From: Streptomyces ochraceiscleroticus
GTDB lineage: Bacteria; Actinomycetota; Actinomycetes; Streptomycetales; Streptomycetaceae
Direction: 5' to 3'
NCBI RefSeq assembly: GCF_000720485.1
Contig: NZ_JOAX01000029.1
Location: 1-64,000 of the forward strand
DNA: 64,000 nt
The first letter of the stretch is position 1. Every line of letters begins with the position of its first letter. Shown piece by piece: positions 17,932 to 26,923 of this stretch. The notes beneath the pieces were generated by a model. It was not told where the DNA came from. It worked only from the letters and a program-made list of their open reading frames with translations, and made no database searches. The position numbers and the translations under genes are program-made.

Positions 17932-18020
17932 CTCACGCGGTGGTTCATGAACCCCCTCGCGCGCGTGGTTCACGACTCCCCTCGATGACTCCCCTCGCGC
18001 CCATCGTTCATGACTGCCCT
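17932..18020 (+). repeat. Imperfect tandem repeats between glpF and glpK
   Basis: Three degenerate copies of a roughly 23-38-nt unit, of the form CTCGCGCGCGTGGTTCATGACTCCC, follow the glpF stop directly (near 17933, 17957 and 17995). They contain no stable terminator hairpin, so glpF-glpK readthrough is possible. Confidence 0.5.
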
Positions 18021-18114
18021 TGTGCGCGGGCTTCCGACCGCGCCGTTCCGCCCGCAGCCTTGCGCTGCGGGCACCACCGCTCGCCGACTGCGGTCATCCG
18101 ACTGAGGAGACGTC

Positions 18115-19644
18115 ATGACGGACAGCACGGACAGCACGCAGAAGTACGTCGCCGCGATCGACCAGGGCACCACCTCCAGCCGCTGCATCGTCTTCGACCA
18201 GGACGGCGCGATCGTCGCCGTTGACCAGCGTGAGCACCGGCAGATCTTCCCCAAGCCCGGCTGGGTGGAGCACGACGCGACCGAGATCTGGTCCAAGGTG
18301 CAGGCCGTCGTGGCGGGCGCGCTCGCGGGCGCCGGGCTGCGCGCCGACCAGCTCAGCGCGCTCGGCATCACCAACCAGCGGGAGACCACGGTCCTGTGGG
18401 ACCGCAGGACGGGCAAGCCCGTGCACAACGCGATCGTCTGGCAGGACACCAGGACGGCGGCGCTCTGCAACGAACTGGGCGGCGCGGACGGCCAGGACCG
18501 GTTCCGTGAGGCCACGGGCCTGCCGCTGGCCAGCTACTTCTCCGGGCCGAAGGCGGCCTGGCTGCTGGACAACGTGCCCGGGCTGCGGTCGCGCGCGGAG
18601 GCCGGCGAGATCGCGTTCGGCACCATCGACTCCTGGCTGATCTGGAACCTCACCGGTGGCACGGACGGCGGGGTGCACGTCACGGACGTGACCAACGCGG
18701 GCCGGACGATGCTGATGAACCTGAACACCCTCCAGTGGGACCCCGCGATCCTCTCGGCGATGGGTGTCCCCGAGGCGGTACTGCCGGAGATCAGGTCCTC
18801 GGCCGAGGTGTACGGCACGGCCGTGGGCCAGTTGGCGGGCGTGCCGGTGGCGTCGGCGCTGGGCGACCAGCAGGCAGCGGTGTTCGGCCAGACCTGCTAC
18901 GGCGTCGGCGAGGCCAAGAACACCTACGGCACCGGATCGTTCCTGCTGCTCAACACCGGGAACCGGCCCGTGCCCTCCAAGAGCGGGCTGCTGACCACGA
19001 TGGGGTACCAGCTCGGCGGCGAGGCGCCGGTGTACTGCCTGGAGGGCTCCATCGCGATCACCGGCGCGCTGGTGCAGTGGTTCCGCGACCAGTTGGGCAT
19101 CATCAGCTCCGCCGACGAGATCGAAACGCTGGCGGCGAGCGTGGACGACAACGGCGGCGCGTACATCGTGCCGGCGTTCTCCGGACTGTACGCGCCGTAC
19201 TGGCGCTCCGACGCGCGCGGTGTGGTCACCGGCCTGACCCGCTACGTCACCAAGGCGCACCTGGCGCGTGCCGTGCTGGAGGCGACGAGCTGGCAGACGC
19301 GCGAGGTCGTGGACGCGATGTACCAGGACTCCGGCGTGCAGATCACGACGCTGAAGGTGGACGGCGGGATGACCGCCAACAACCTGCTGATGCAGCACCA
19401 GGCGGACGTGCTGGGCGTGCCGGTGATCCGGCCGGTGGTCGCGGAGACCACCTGCCTGGGCGCGGCGTACGCGGCGGGCCTGGCCACCGGCGTGTGGCAG
19501 GACCTGGACGAGCTGAAGGCGCACTGGAAGCGGGACGCGGAGTGGTCGCCGCGGATGCCGGGCGAGGTCCGGGAGCGGGAGTACGCGCAGTGGCGGAAGG
19601 CGGTGGAGCGCAGCTTCGGCTGGCTGGACGAGAACGGCGAGTAG
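18115..19644 (+). CDS. glpK: Glycerol kinase
   Basis: FGGY-family kinase of 509 residues that phosphorylates glycerol to sn-glycerol 3-phosphate. The N-terminal phosphate loop is [38 protein letters not shown], the FGGY signature region [13 protein letters not shown] and [14 protein letters not shown] near the C-terminus are all present. GAGGAG precedes the ATG. It works with glpF by trapping imported glycerol. glpD is not next to it, unlike the classical gyl operon. Confidence 0.95.
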   Translation: MTDSTDSTQKYVAAIDQGTTSSRCIVFDQDGAIVAVDQREHRQIFPKPGWVEHDATEIWSKVQAVVAGALAGAGLRADQLSALGITNQRETTVLWDRRTGKPVHNAIVWQDTRTAALCNELGGADGQDRFREATGLPLASYFSGPKAAWLLDNVPGLRSRAEAGEIAFGTIDSWLIWNLTGGTDGGVHVTDVTNAGRTMLMNLNTLQWDPAILSAMGVPEAVLPEIRSSAEVYGTAVGQLAGVPVASALGDQQAAVFGQTCYGVGEAKNTYGTGSFLLLNTGNRPVPSKSGLLTTMGYQLGGEAPVYCLEGSIAITGALVQWFRDQLGIISSADEIETLAASVDDNGGAYIVPAFSGLYAPYWRSDARGVVTGLTRYVTKAHLARAVLEATSWQTREVVDAMYQDSGVQITTLKVDGGMTANNLLMQHQADVLGVPVIRPVVAETTCLGAAYAAGLATGVWQDLDELKAHWKRDAEWSPRMPGEVREREYAQWRKAVERSFGWLDENGE

Positions 19645-19720
19645 GCCAGCGAGCGGGAAGGCGCGCAGGATGTCCTGCGGGGGCCATGAACACGCGGTAC
19701 AGGCCCGTGCGCAGGGTCGT

Positions 19721-19757
19721 CGCGGCCCGTACTCCGGACGGCGGGGTACGGGCCGCG
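19721..19757. terminator. Terminator between convergent glpK and cvnD
   Basis: Perfect 12-bp stem CGCGGCCCGTAC / GTACGGGCCGCG with a 13-nt loop, between the ends of two convergent genes. Confidence 0.75.
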
Positions 19758-19793
19758 GCGTGTCCGGAAAGCCGGCACGGCGCGCCGGGCGGG

Positions 19794-20402
19794 TCAGGAC
19801 AGCGCCGGCTCGCGCTGCTCCTCGCTCATGCGCAGCGCGTGCTGCACGACCTCGACGAGGACGTCGCGCGCCGAGCCCTTCTCGCGGGCGTCGCAGTACA
19901 CGACGCTGACGTCCGGGTCCAGGTCCAGCGCGTCGCGGACGGTCTCGGCGGGGTAGCGCTCGGCGCCCTCGAAGCAGTTGACCGCGACGGTGAAGGGGAT
20001 GCCGCGGCGCTCGAAGTAGTCGATCGCGGCGAAGGAGTCCTCCAGGCGGCGGGTGTCGGCGAGTACCACCGCGCCCAGCGCGCCGGTGGACAGCTCGTCC
20101 CACAGGAACCAGAAGCGGTCCTGGCCCGGCGTGCCGAAGAGGTAGAGCACCAGGTCCTCGCGGAGGGTGATCCGCCCGAAGTCCATGGCGACGGTGGTGG
20201 TGTGCTTGCCCTCGACGCCCGCGGTGTCGTCGACGGGCCGGCCCGCCTCGCTCAACTGCTCTTCCGTGCGCAGCGGCTTGATCTCGCTCACCGCGCCGAC
20301 CAGCGTCGTCTTGCCGACGCCGAAGCCGCCCGCGACCAGGATCTTGAGCGTGACCGGCTCGACGGCTTTCTTGCGGCGTCGCTCAGCGCGCCCGAAGACC
20401 AT
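19794..20402 (-). CDS. Conservon GTP/ATP-binding protein (CvnD-type)
   Basis: Small Ras-like P-loop protein of 202 residues. Walker A is AGGFGVGKTTL (Lys31), the switch region contains TTVAMDFGRI, and LFGTPGQDRFWFLWDEL is the DxxG-type segment. This is the D component of Streptomyces conservons, thought to work at the membrane with a sensor kinase-like protein (A), a roadblock protein (B) and a DUF742 protein (C). GGAGG precedes the ATG at 20402. It is separated by about 2 kb and two opposite-strand genes from the A-B-C genes here, whereas these genes usually form one operon. Confidence 0.88.
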   Translation of the reverse strand: MVFGRAERRRKKAVEPVTLKILVAGGFGVGKTTLVGAVSEIKPLRTEEQLSEAGRPVDDTAGVEGKHTTTVAMDFGRITLREDLVLYLFGTPGQDRFWFLWDELSTGALGAVVLADTRRLEDSFAAIDYFERRGIPFTVAVNCFEGAERYPAETVRDALDLDPDVSVVYCDAREKGSARDVLVEVVQHALRMSEEQREPALS

Positions 20403-20750
20403 TGACCGCTTCCTCCGTTTTCGGTGCTGCCGCGTCAGCGACGGACCGGCGCACCGTGGCTGATGACGAGTGGGGGGAGTACGACAACTCCCGGGTAGGA
20501 GTGGATCGTTCCGCACCGACTGTACCGACGGCAAGACCCGGGTCCGGCACCGCCCCTGTCTGATGTGCTCATGATCACTGAACGTACGGGGCGCCGCGTA
20601 CGGACGCGTCTGCCCGGCGGAATGGCCCGGCATTCCCCTCAAACCTGCTGGTCAGTCGTTTACGCAGGTCAGCGTGGGTGGCGTAACTCTGGCGTAACGG
20701 CCGACGAGTACCGTCGACGGCGCACGGGGCGGCGCGGAAGGGAGTCAGTC
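20403..20750. promoter_or_regulatory. Divergent region cvnD / GntR with phased direct repeats
   Basis: 348 nt between divergent genes. Two exact copies of TGGCGTAAC (20679-20687 and 20690-20698) sit 11 nt apart, one helical turn, and an inverted near-copy GTTTACGC is at 20658-20665. They lie 50-90 nt upstream of the GntR start and are the best candidates for an autoregulatory operator. Confidence 0.45.
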
Positions 20751-21542
20751 ATGCGGGAGACGGGACCACCGGGGGCGGAGGGCGGGGACGACGGGCCCTG
20801 GGTGTCCTCCCGGCCCCGCGCCGAGCGCGCCCGGCAGCTTGCCGACGTGCTCCGGCAGCGGATCACCAGCGGCGCGTACGAGGACGGCGTGCTGCCCGGC
20901 GAACGCGAGTTGGGCGCGCACCTCGGGGCGTCGCGCAACGCCGTACGCGAGGCGCTGGCGCTGCTGCGCAACGAGGGGCTGATCTCCCGTAAGCAAGGCG
21001 TGGGCACGACGGTCGTGATGCCCAAGTACGGCCACGGGCTGGACCGGCTGGCGGGCCTGGCGGAGACGCTGACCGGGCACGGCGCGGTCACCAACGAGGT
21101 ACGGGCCGCTCGCCCCGTCCCGGCTCCCCCGGCGGCCATCGCGGAACGGCTGGGCCTGGCTCCCGGCGAGGGCGCGGTGTACGTCGAGCGGCTGCGCCGG
21201 CTGGGCGGCCTCCCGCTGTCCCTGGACACCACCTACCTCACCGCCGACATCGGGACGCCGCTGCTCCGCTGCGACCTCGCGCACCGCGACCTGTTCGCGC
21301 TCATCGAGGAGACCTCCGGGCAACGCCTGGGCCGGGCCGAGGTGTCGGTGCACGCGGTCAACGCGGGGCCGGACACCGCCGCGCTGCTGGGCGTGGAGGC
21401 GGGCGCCGCGGTCTTCGCCATCGAACGGCTCACGCATCTCGCCGACGGCCGCCCCGTGGACGCCGAGTCACTGCACATCAGGGCCGACCGGCTGGCCCTG
21501 TATGCCACGCTGCACCGCGGCCCGGCCCCGAAGGAGGCGTGA
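20751..21542 (+). CDS. GntR-family regulator (HutC/UTRA subfamily)
   Basis: DNA-binding regulator of 263 residues. The N-terminal winged helix (about residues 25-95) has GERELGAHLGASRNAVREALALLRNEGLI cut by the usual recognition helix, and a UTRA ligand-binding domain fills residues 105-255 (VYVERLRRLGGLPLSLDTTYL). GAAGGGAG precedes the ATG. Its stop overlaps the start of the TSUP gene (TGATG), so the two are translationally coupled and the regulator probably controls that exporter. Confidence 0.88.
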   Translation: MRETGPPGAEGGDDGPWVSSRPRAERARQLADVLRQRITSGAYEDGVLPGERELGAHLGASRNAVREALALLRNEGLISRKQGVGTTVVMPKYGHGLDRLAGLAETLTGHGAVTNEVRAARPVPAPPAAIAERLGLAPGEGAVYVERLRRLGGLPLSLDTTYLTADIGTPLLRCDLAHRDLFALIEETSGQRLGRAEVSVHAVNAGPDTAALLGVEAGAAVFAIERLTHLADGRPVDAESLHIRADRLALYATLHRGPAPKEA

Positions 21543-22315
21543 TGACCGGCCTGGGCCTCGACACCACGACGCCGGCCCTGCTGGCGCTGTTCGGGCTGGC
21601 GGCCGGGGTCGGCATCACGGCCGTGGGCCCGGGAGGAGTACTGGCGACCGTCGGCCTGTTCGTCCTCACGGACCTCTCCCCCGCCCAGGTCGCGGGCACC
21701 GCCATCGTCACGCACGTCGCCACGGGCCTGCTGGGCACGGCCGCGTACGTGCGCTCCGGTGAGCTGCGGGAGCCGCGCACGCGGCGCACGGCATGGGTAC
21801 TGGCGGGTGCCGCGGTGCTCGGCACCCCGCTCGGCGTACTGGCCAACACCCTGTTCTCCGGGCGCGCCTTCGGGCTGCTGCTGGGCGCCTTCGTGGCGCT
21901 CGTCGGGGCACTGGTGTGGTACCGCGCGCGGCGCGCCGCGCCTACGGACGCGGTGTACCCCTCGGCCTGGGTGACGGCGCTGCTCGGGTTCGGTGTCGCG
22001 GTGGCGAGCGGGGTGTTCGGGGTCGGCGGGCCGATGCTGACCGTGCCGCTGCTGGTCGCGCTGCGGATGCCGGTACTGGCCGCGCTGGCCGTCGCGCAGG
22101 TCCAGTCGGTGGTGATCGCCACCGCGGGGACGCTCGGCTATGTGGCGCACGGCGCGGTGGACTGGCCGCTGGCGGCGCTCGTCGGCGTACCGGAGCTTGC
22201 GGGCGTGCTGATCGGCTGGCGCATCGCCCGCGCGCTCCCCTCACGCACCCTCAAGACCGGCCTCGTACTGGCCCTGTTCGCGCTGGCGCCGTACTTGGCG
22301 CTGTACGGGGGCTGA
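21542..22315 (+). CDS. TSUP-family anion exporter (TauE/SafE)
   Basis: Integral membrane protein of 257 residues with about seven or eight transmembrane helices and the internal two-fold repeat of the TauE/SafE family: GVGITAVGPGGVLATVG early and FGVGGPMLTVPLLVAL late. Family members export sulfite, sulfoacetate or related organic anions; the substrate here is unknown. GGAGG in the end of the GntR gene serves the ATG. It forms a two-gene unit with the GntR regulator. Confidence 0.85.
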   Translation: MTGLGLDTTTPALLALFGLAAGVGITAVGPGGVLATVGLFVLTDLSPAQVAGTAIVTHVATGLLGTAAYVRSGELREPRTRRTAWVLAGAAVLGTPLGVLANTLFSGRAFGLLLGAFVALVGALVWYRARRAAPTDAVYPSAWVTALLGFGVAVASGVFGVGGPMLTVPLLVALRMPVLAALAVAQVQSVVIATAGTLGYVAHGAVDWPLAALVGVPELAGVLIGWRIARALPSRTLKTGLVLALFALAPYLALYGG

Positions 22316-22432
22316 GACCGCGGGCCCTGTAGGCGCCGCGTGCCTCTACGGGGGCTGAGGGCGCGGGCTCTGTAGGAGCGGCGCCCCTTTACGGGAGCTG
22401 CGAACACTGCTCCCGTATGGCGGCGCAGGCTC
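22304..22432. repeat. 43-bp tandem repeat, three copies, TSUP / cvnC junction
   Basis: Units begin at 22304, 22347 and 22390, each with TACGGG(G/A)GCTG. The first contains the TSUP stop codon and the third ends at the cvnC stop codon. Copies 1 and 2 are close; copy 3 is diverged and carries CTCCCGTATGGCGGCGC (22410-22426), a motif shared with other intergenic spots in this window. Confidence 0.65.
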
Positions 22433-22842
22433 TACAGAGCGCGCAGGCCGTTGATGACCTCGCGCAGGATGTCCTCGTCCGGGAGTTCGGCGGGCGGCAC
22501 CGGACGGGTGACCCGGACCAGCTCCGCGTCGAGCAGGTCGCCGATGAACACCCGGACCACGCCCACCGGCAGGTCCAGTTCGGCGGCCAGTTCGGCCACG
22601 GAGAGCGGGGCCTCCCGGGTGAGGTCGACGATGTCGAGGTGTTCGGGCGACAGGGACTGATCGGTGACCGGTTCGTCGGCGCGGCTCTCCGCGATCACCT
22701 GCGCGATCAGGTCGAGCCTGGCGACGGCGGCGCTGGCGGTGCGGCCGCGGGTCATGGCGTACGGACGGACGACCGGGCCCGCCTCGTCGTCGAACCACCG
22801 GGCCGGGCCCGCTGCGGACCCGGCCTGATCTTTTCGGTTCAT
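22432..22842 (-). CDS. Conservon DUF742 protein (CvnC-type)
   Basis: Protein of 136 residues with the DUF742 pattern VVRPYAMTRGRT near the N-terminus and a winged-helix-like core, LSVAELAAELDLPVGVVRVFIGDLLDAELV. In conservons this component partners a roadblock protein and a sensor kinase-like protein. The ATG at 22842 gives the family length; a longer frame to 22911 would overlap cvnB. The gene ends at the tandem repeat array rather than running into cvnD. Confidence 0.85.
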   Translation of the reverse strand: MNRKDQAGSAAGPARWFDDEAGPVVRPYAMTRGRTASAAVARLDLIAQVIAESRADEPVTDQSLSPEHLDIVDLTREAPLSVAELAAELDLPVGVVRVFIGDLLDAELVRVTRPVPPAELPDEDILREVINGLRAL

Positions 22843-22861
22843 GCGGTCACCGTCGTCATCC

Positions 22862-23296
22862 TCAACTGGGCCCACCGGTCCTGGGCGCCGTACCCAGGTG
22901 CGTACCCACACGCTTGACCAGCAGCGTCATCTCGTACGCGATCAGGCCGACATCGGAGTCGGCGTCGGCGAGCACGGCCAGGCAGCTGCCGTCGCCGGCG
23001 GCGCTCACGAAGAGGAACGCCTCGTCCAGCTCGACCATGGTCTGCCGCACCTGGCCCGCGTCGAAGTGCCGGCCGACGCCCTTGGCCAGGCTGTGGAACC
23101 CGGAGGCGACCGCGGCCAGGTGCTCGGCGTCCTCCCGGGGCAGGTCGGCGGAGGCGCCGGTGGCCAGGCCGTCGCTGGAGAGGATGAGCGCCTCGCGGAT
23201 GGAGCCCACCCGGCCGACCAGCTCGTCGAGCAGCCAGCCCAGTTCGCCCGAGCCCTTTCCTGCGGTCCCGGCTGCTGTTGCCTTCGGTGCGGTCAT
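22862..23296 (-). CDS. Conservon roadblock/LC7 protein (CvnB-type)
   Basis: Roadblock/LC7-domain protein of 144 residues (GWLLDELVGRVGSIREALIL, SSDGLATGASADL, LAVLADADSDVGLIAYEM). These proteins regulate small GTPases, here presumably the CvnD partner. The start overlaps the cvnA stop by four nucleotides (ATGA), which shows translational coupling. Confidence 0.9.
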   Translation of the reverse strand: MTAPKATAAGTAGKGSGELGWLLDELVGRVGSIREALILSSDGLATGASADLPREDAEHLAAVASGFHSLAKGVGRHFDAGQVRQTMVELDEAFLFVSAAGDGSCLAVLADADSDVGLIAYEMTLLVKRVGTHLGTAPRTGGPS

Positions 23297-25965
23297 CGAC
23301 CGTCCCCTCCCATGTTCTTTCTCGGTGCAGTGGCGCTGCCGTCTTCGCCGGATTCACGCCGGCCGCGCTGCCAGCCGCGCTGGAGCGATGCCATGCGGGA
23401 CCGTACGTCCTCGGCGTCGCGGTCGGCCGCGGGGCCCGCGGCCTCGGTCGCCGCGCCGGACGGCCGGCCGGACGACGTCTTGAGCTGGGGGGCGAGGCTG
23501 GCCTGCCGCACCCGCCGGGGCAGACCGGGCGCGGTGCGCGCGGGCTGCGCCTCCTGGGCGGACGGGGCCTCCGCAGCGGGCGGCGCCTTCGCGGCGTGCG
23601 CCCCCTTCTCGGCGGACCGGGCCTCTTCGGAGGACGGGGCCGCTTCTCCGGGTTCCGCGCGCTCTGCGGGCCGCACGTCGCCACGTGCCGCCGGCCGTTC
23701 GGCGCCCTCCACCGGGCGGCCGTGGTCCCTGACCAGGACCGGCGACCGGCGGCGGCGCGGCAGCGGCGCGGGGCCGCCGCCCGGCGGCGGCTCGCCGGCC
23801 GGCTGGTGCTCCACGCGCTCGGCGGGCACCGGACCGGTCGGCAGCGCGGGGCGGCCTTCCTCGGTACGGCGCTGCCTACGGGGCCCGCGGAAGACGCTCT
23901 CGTCCTCCTCGTCGGCCCGCTCCGACGCGGCGTCCGGTGCGCCGCGCTCCGGCAGCGCCACCGGCACTTGGGCGAGCGCGGCCAGCGCCCCGCCGCGTGC
24001 CGACTCGGCCGCCGCGCGACGCAGCATCGAGCCGGTGTCCTCGCCGCGGCCGCCCTCCGGTCGCCCGTCGGCGCTCTCGGTCAGCAGCGTGCCGGGGATG
24101 AAGACGACCGCGGTGGTCCCGCCGAACGGAGAGGGCTGCAGCGAGACGCGTACGCCCTGCCGCTGGGCCAGCCGGCTGACCACGAACAGGCCGAGCCGGT
24201 CGGTGTCGGACAGCTCGAACTCGGGGGTCTCGGCGAGCCGGAGGTTGGCGTCCAGGAGCGCGTCGGCCGCCATACCCAGGCCGCGGTCGTGGATCTCCAG
24301 GGTGAAGCCGTTGGCGACCCGCTCGCCGACCACCTGCACGGCGGTGTGCGGCGGCGAGAAGACGGTGGCGTTCTCCAGGAGTTCGGCGATGAGGTGGGTG
24401 AGGTCGGAGACGGCCGGGCCCTCCACCGCGAGCCGCGGCAGCCGGCGCACCTCGATGCGCTCGTAGTCCTCGACCTCGGAGACGGCGGCCCGGACGACGT
24501 CCATGAGCTGGATGGGCTTGCGCCACTGCCGGGACGGCGCGGCACCGGAGAGGATGACCAGGCCCTCGGCGTGCCGCCGCATGCGGGTGGTGAGGTGGTC
24601 CAGGCGGAAGAGGTCGGCCAGCTCGTCGGTGTCCTCCGTACGGCGCTCCATGGCGTCCAGCAGGGTGAGCTGACGGTGCAGCAGAACCTGGCTGCGGCGG
24701 GCGAGGTTCACAAAGACCTCGGAGACGCCGCGGCGCATGTCGGCCTGCTTGACGGCGGCCTCGACCGCGGCCCGCTGGAGGGTGTGGAGGGCCTGGGCGA
24801 CCTGGCCCATCTCGTCCTGGGTGAACTCCAGCCGCGGCGCCTCGGTCTCCACGTCGACCGGTTCGCCCGCGGCGAGGCGGCGCATGACGCTGGGCAGCCG
24901 GACGCCGGACACCTCGTGCGCGTCCTTGCGGAGCCGGCCGAGGTCCTTCACGTGCCGGCGGCCGAGCCGGAACGAGACGATGATCGAGGCGAGCAGAGCG
25001 ACGAAGCCGAGGACGCCGGCGAACGCGGCCTTGGCGAGTACGGTCATCGCGGCGGGCTGGACCCGGTCCTGGAAGCGGTCGCCCGCGGCCTTGCCGATCC
25101 TGTCCAGATCGCCGAGGACCTGTCGCGCGGTGGCGTGCCAGCGTTCGGCGTTGATGGCCTCGGTGGCGCCGGACGGTCCCGCGGCGATCACCGCGTCCTC
25201 GAAGGATTCCAGTTCGCGCGGCTTAGCGTCGTTCCAGTAGTCCTCGAACACGGCACGTTCGGCGGCGGGCAGCGCGCTGAGGCTGGTCTCGTAGAGAACC
25301 TTGCGCTCGGCCACCCGGTCGGAGAAGTCCCGCAGTTCGCGCGCGGACATCGAGCCGGACACCAGCGCGGCGCTGAGCACCGCGTCCTCGCGCGAGAGCG
25401 CCTCGCGCCCGCGGGTGAGCGCCACCAGTGCGCCGCCCTGCTTGGAGATGTCCGGGTCGGGCAGGAAGTGCATGCTGCCCAGGAAGTCGTAGCAGGGGTC
25501 GACCAGGGCGTTGTACCGCTCGAACGCCTCGCGGCGGGTGAGGGTGTTGTTCTCCACCTGGTCGCGCACCTCGTCCAGGTGCGCGAACGCCTTGACGGCG
25601 GTCTGCAGTCGCAAGCCCGCGCCCCCGAGGAGGTCCTCGCGCACGTCGGAGCCCTTGGCGTTGGCGCGCAGCCGGGCCACGGCCCGGTCGGTGGCGAGGG
25701 TCTGCCGGCGCAGGTCGGTCAGCGAGCCGGCGATCCGCGGGTCGGCGAGGTAGACCAGGGTGGCGCGACGTTCCTTCTGCAGGGCCTGTACCGCGTCCTC
25801 TGCCGGGTAACCGACCTTGTCGACGACGACCGCGACCTTCAGCAACTGGCGGGCCTCGGTGCCGGTGACGTACGTGGCGAAGGCCCACATGGCGGTCAGG
25901 GACACCAGAGGTACGAGCAGCAACGCCACGATCTTCCGGCGGATGGACTTCCCGCGAAAGCGCAT
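23293..25965 (-). CDS. Conservon sensor histidine kinase-like protein (CvnA-type)
   Basis: Membrane sensor of 890 residues. A first helix spans residues 12-33, then a large extracytoplasmic helical domain of nitrate/nitrite-sensing (NIT) type, a second helix near 300-325, HAMP, and an HATPase domain near 500-640 with ENATVFSPPHTAVQV and HDRGLGMAADAL. The last 240 residues are charged and Pro-rich, probably disordered. No phospho-accepting H-box is obvious, as in other conservon A proteins. GGGGAGG precedes the ATG. First gene of cvnA-B-C. Confidence 0.9.
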   Translation of the reverse strand: MRFRGKSIRRKIVALLLVPLVSLTAMWAFATYVTGTEARQLLKVAVVVDKVGYPAEDAVQALQKERRATLVYLADPRIAGSLTDLRRQTLATDRAVARLRANAKGSDVREDLLGGAGLRLQTAVKAFAHLDEVRDQVENNTLTRREAFERYNALVDPCYDFLGSMHFLPDPDISKQGGALVALTRGREALSREDAVLSAALVSGSMSARELRDFSDRVAERKVLYETSLSALPAAERAVFEDYWNDAKPRELESFEDAVIAAGPSGATEAINAERWHATARQVLGDLDRIGKAAGDRFQDRVQPAAMTVLAKAAFAGVLGFVALLASIIVSFRLGRRHVKDLGRLRKDAHEVSGVRLPSVMRRLAAGEPVDVETEAPRLEFTQDEMGQVAQALHTLQRAAVEAAVKQADMRRGVSEVFVNLARRSQVLLHRQLTLLDAMERRTEDTDELADLFRLDHLTTRMRRHAEGLVILSGAAPSRQWRKPIQLMDVVRAAVSEVEDYERIEVRRLPRLAVEGPAVSDLTHLIAELLENATVFSPPHTAVQVVGERVANGFTLEIHDRGLGMAADALLDANLRLAETPEFELSDTDRLGLFVVSRLAQRQGVRVSLQPSPFGGTTAVVFIPGTLLTESADGRPEGGRGEDTGSMLRRAAAESARGGALAALAQVPVALPERGAPDAASERADEEDESVFRGPRRQRRTEEGRPALPTGPVPAERVEHQPAGEPPPGGGPAPLPRRRRSPVLVRDHGRPVEGAERPAARGDVRPAERAEPGEAAPSSEEARSAEKGAHAAKAPPAAEAPSAQEAQPARTAPGLPRRVRQASLAPQLKTSSGRPSGAATEAAGPAADRDAEDVRSRMASLQRGWQRGRRESGEDGSATAPRKNMGGDGR

Positions 25966-26337
25966 GGCCTCCCCTACGTCAACCCCGGCTCGCGGGGGTG
26001 GTGTTCCGTCAACAAACGGCGCGAGCCTACTACTGTCGGGGGGTCAACTCGAAGAGCTGTCCGACGGACCGGTCCGCAGGTCAGGACCGGATGGCCGCCC
26101 TTGTCCGGCGATTCCCGGACAACCCGCCCGCCCGTGTGGTCTCCACCACCTCACTCGCACCCTCTTCCGGGCCACGACTGTTGGCCGGAAAGAACCGGCC
26201 CCCGCCGTCCGCACGGCATCGGCGGTGAGCGACCATGACTCCCGGGTGACGGCGCACGGCGGCATGTACCGGAGGAAATCCGGGCAGTCACCGAACAGCC
26301 GGGCAGGCGGGGAAAGTACGGGGAGAGTGACGGCTTC
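25966..26337. promoter_or_regulatory. Divergent region cvnA / small membrane protein
   Basis: 372 nt without a supportable gene. A perfect 12-bp palindrome, CGGACC-GGTCCG, lies at 26065-26076, about 100 nt upstream of cvnA. TTGACC on the minus strand near 26040 has no well-spaced -10. Nothing else stands out. Confidence 0.35.
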
Positions 26338-26694
26338 ATGGACCTCGGCAGAGGCGGCACGCTGTGGCAGGACGAGCCGTTGACCCGGCCCCGGATGCCC
26401 GATCCGGTGCGTACCGCCGCGGTGCGGGCCGTCATCATCGTGGCGGTGACGCTCGTCCAGGCCATGGTGGCCTTCCTCAGTACGCTCGCCGGGTCCTGGC
26501 TCGCCTTTCCCGCGGTGCTCAGCACGGTCGCCTCCACCGTGGTCGCGACCTGGGGCGTACTGGATGTCTGGGTGACCCGGCAGGTGTGGATCCAGCGGCA
26601 CGGCGTGGAGTCGCGTCCGAGCAGCACGGCCAGGGCGCTGCGCCGGGAGCGGCGGCGCGCGCGCCGGCAGGAACGGCGCTCGGCCGCCGCCTGA
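26338..26694 (+). CDS. Small membrane protein of unknown function
   Basis: Protein of 118 residues with two hydrophobic helices (about 27-50 and 54-76) followed by a strongly basic Arg-rich tail of some 30 residues that should lie in the cytoplasm. GGGGAGAG about 12 nt upstream of the ATG is a fair ribosome-binding site. I recognise no domain. The codon pattern is typical of its neighbours, which supports a real gene. Confidence 0.65.
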   Translation: MDLGRGGTLWQDEPLTRPRMPDPVRTAAVRAVIIVAVTLVQAMVAFLSTLAGSWLAFPAVLSTVASTVVATWGVLDVWVTRQVWIQRHGVESRPSSTARALRRERRRARRQERRSAAA

Positions 26695-26785
26695 CCCGGT
26701 TCCCCGAGGTCGCGCCGATGCCTCTTCCGGAGGCCCTGACTCCGAAAAGTTGTGGCCGGCATCTGGTTCCTGTCACACCGATCGG

Positions 26786-26829
26786 TATGATGGCGTTGCC
26801 TATCACGCATCGCACCGCGCGATGCGCAA
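26786..26829 (+). promoter_or_regulatory. IclR promoter -10 and overlapping palindromic operator
   Basis: TATGAT (26786-26791) is a good -10. Four nucleotides on, GTTGCCTATC (26795-26804) begins, followed by the perfect dyad CGCATCGC-accgc-GCGATGCG (26806-26826) and closing GCAAC (26825-26829). The dyad covers the expected transcription start, as for an autorepressor. The GTTGCCTATC part returns upstream of mscR. Confidence 0.6.
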
Positions 26830-26923
26830 CAACAGGACGCGCAACAGACCGAGATCCGGGAGCGGATCACGACGGGCTCCCGACGACTGGCCCCAGGGCC
26901 AACGGGCGGTGACGCACAGACCC

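Noticed and set aside
22304..22432. The 43-bp repeat array considered as a CRISPR.
   Set aside because: The units are contiguous with no unique spacers, diverge along their whole length, and no cas gene is in the window.
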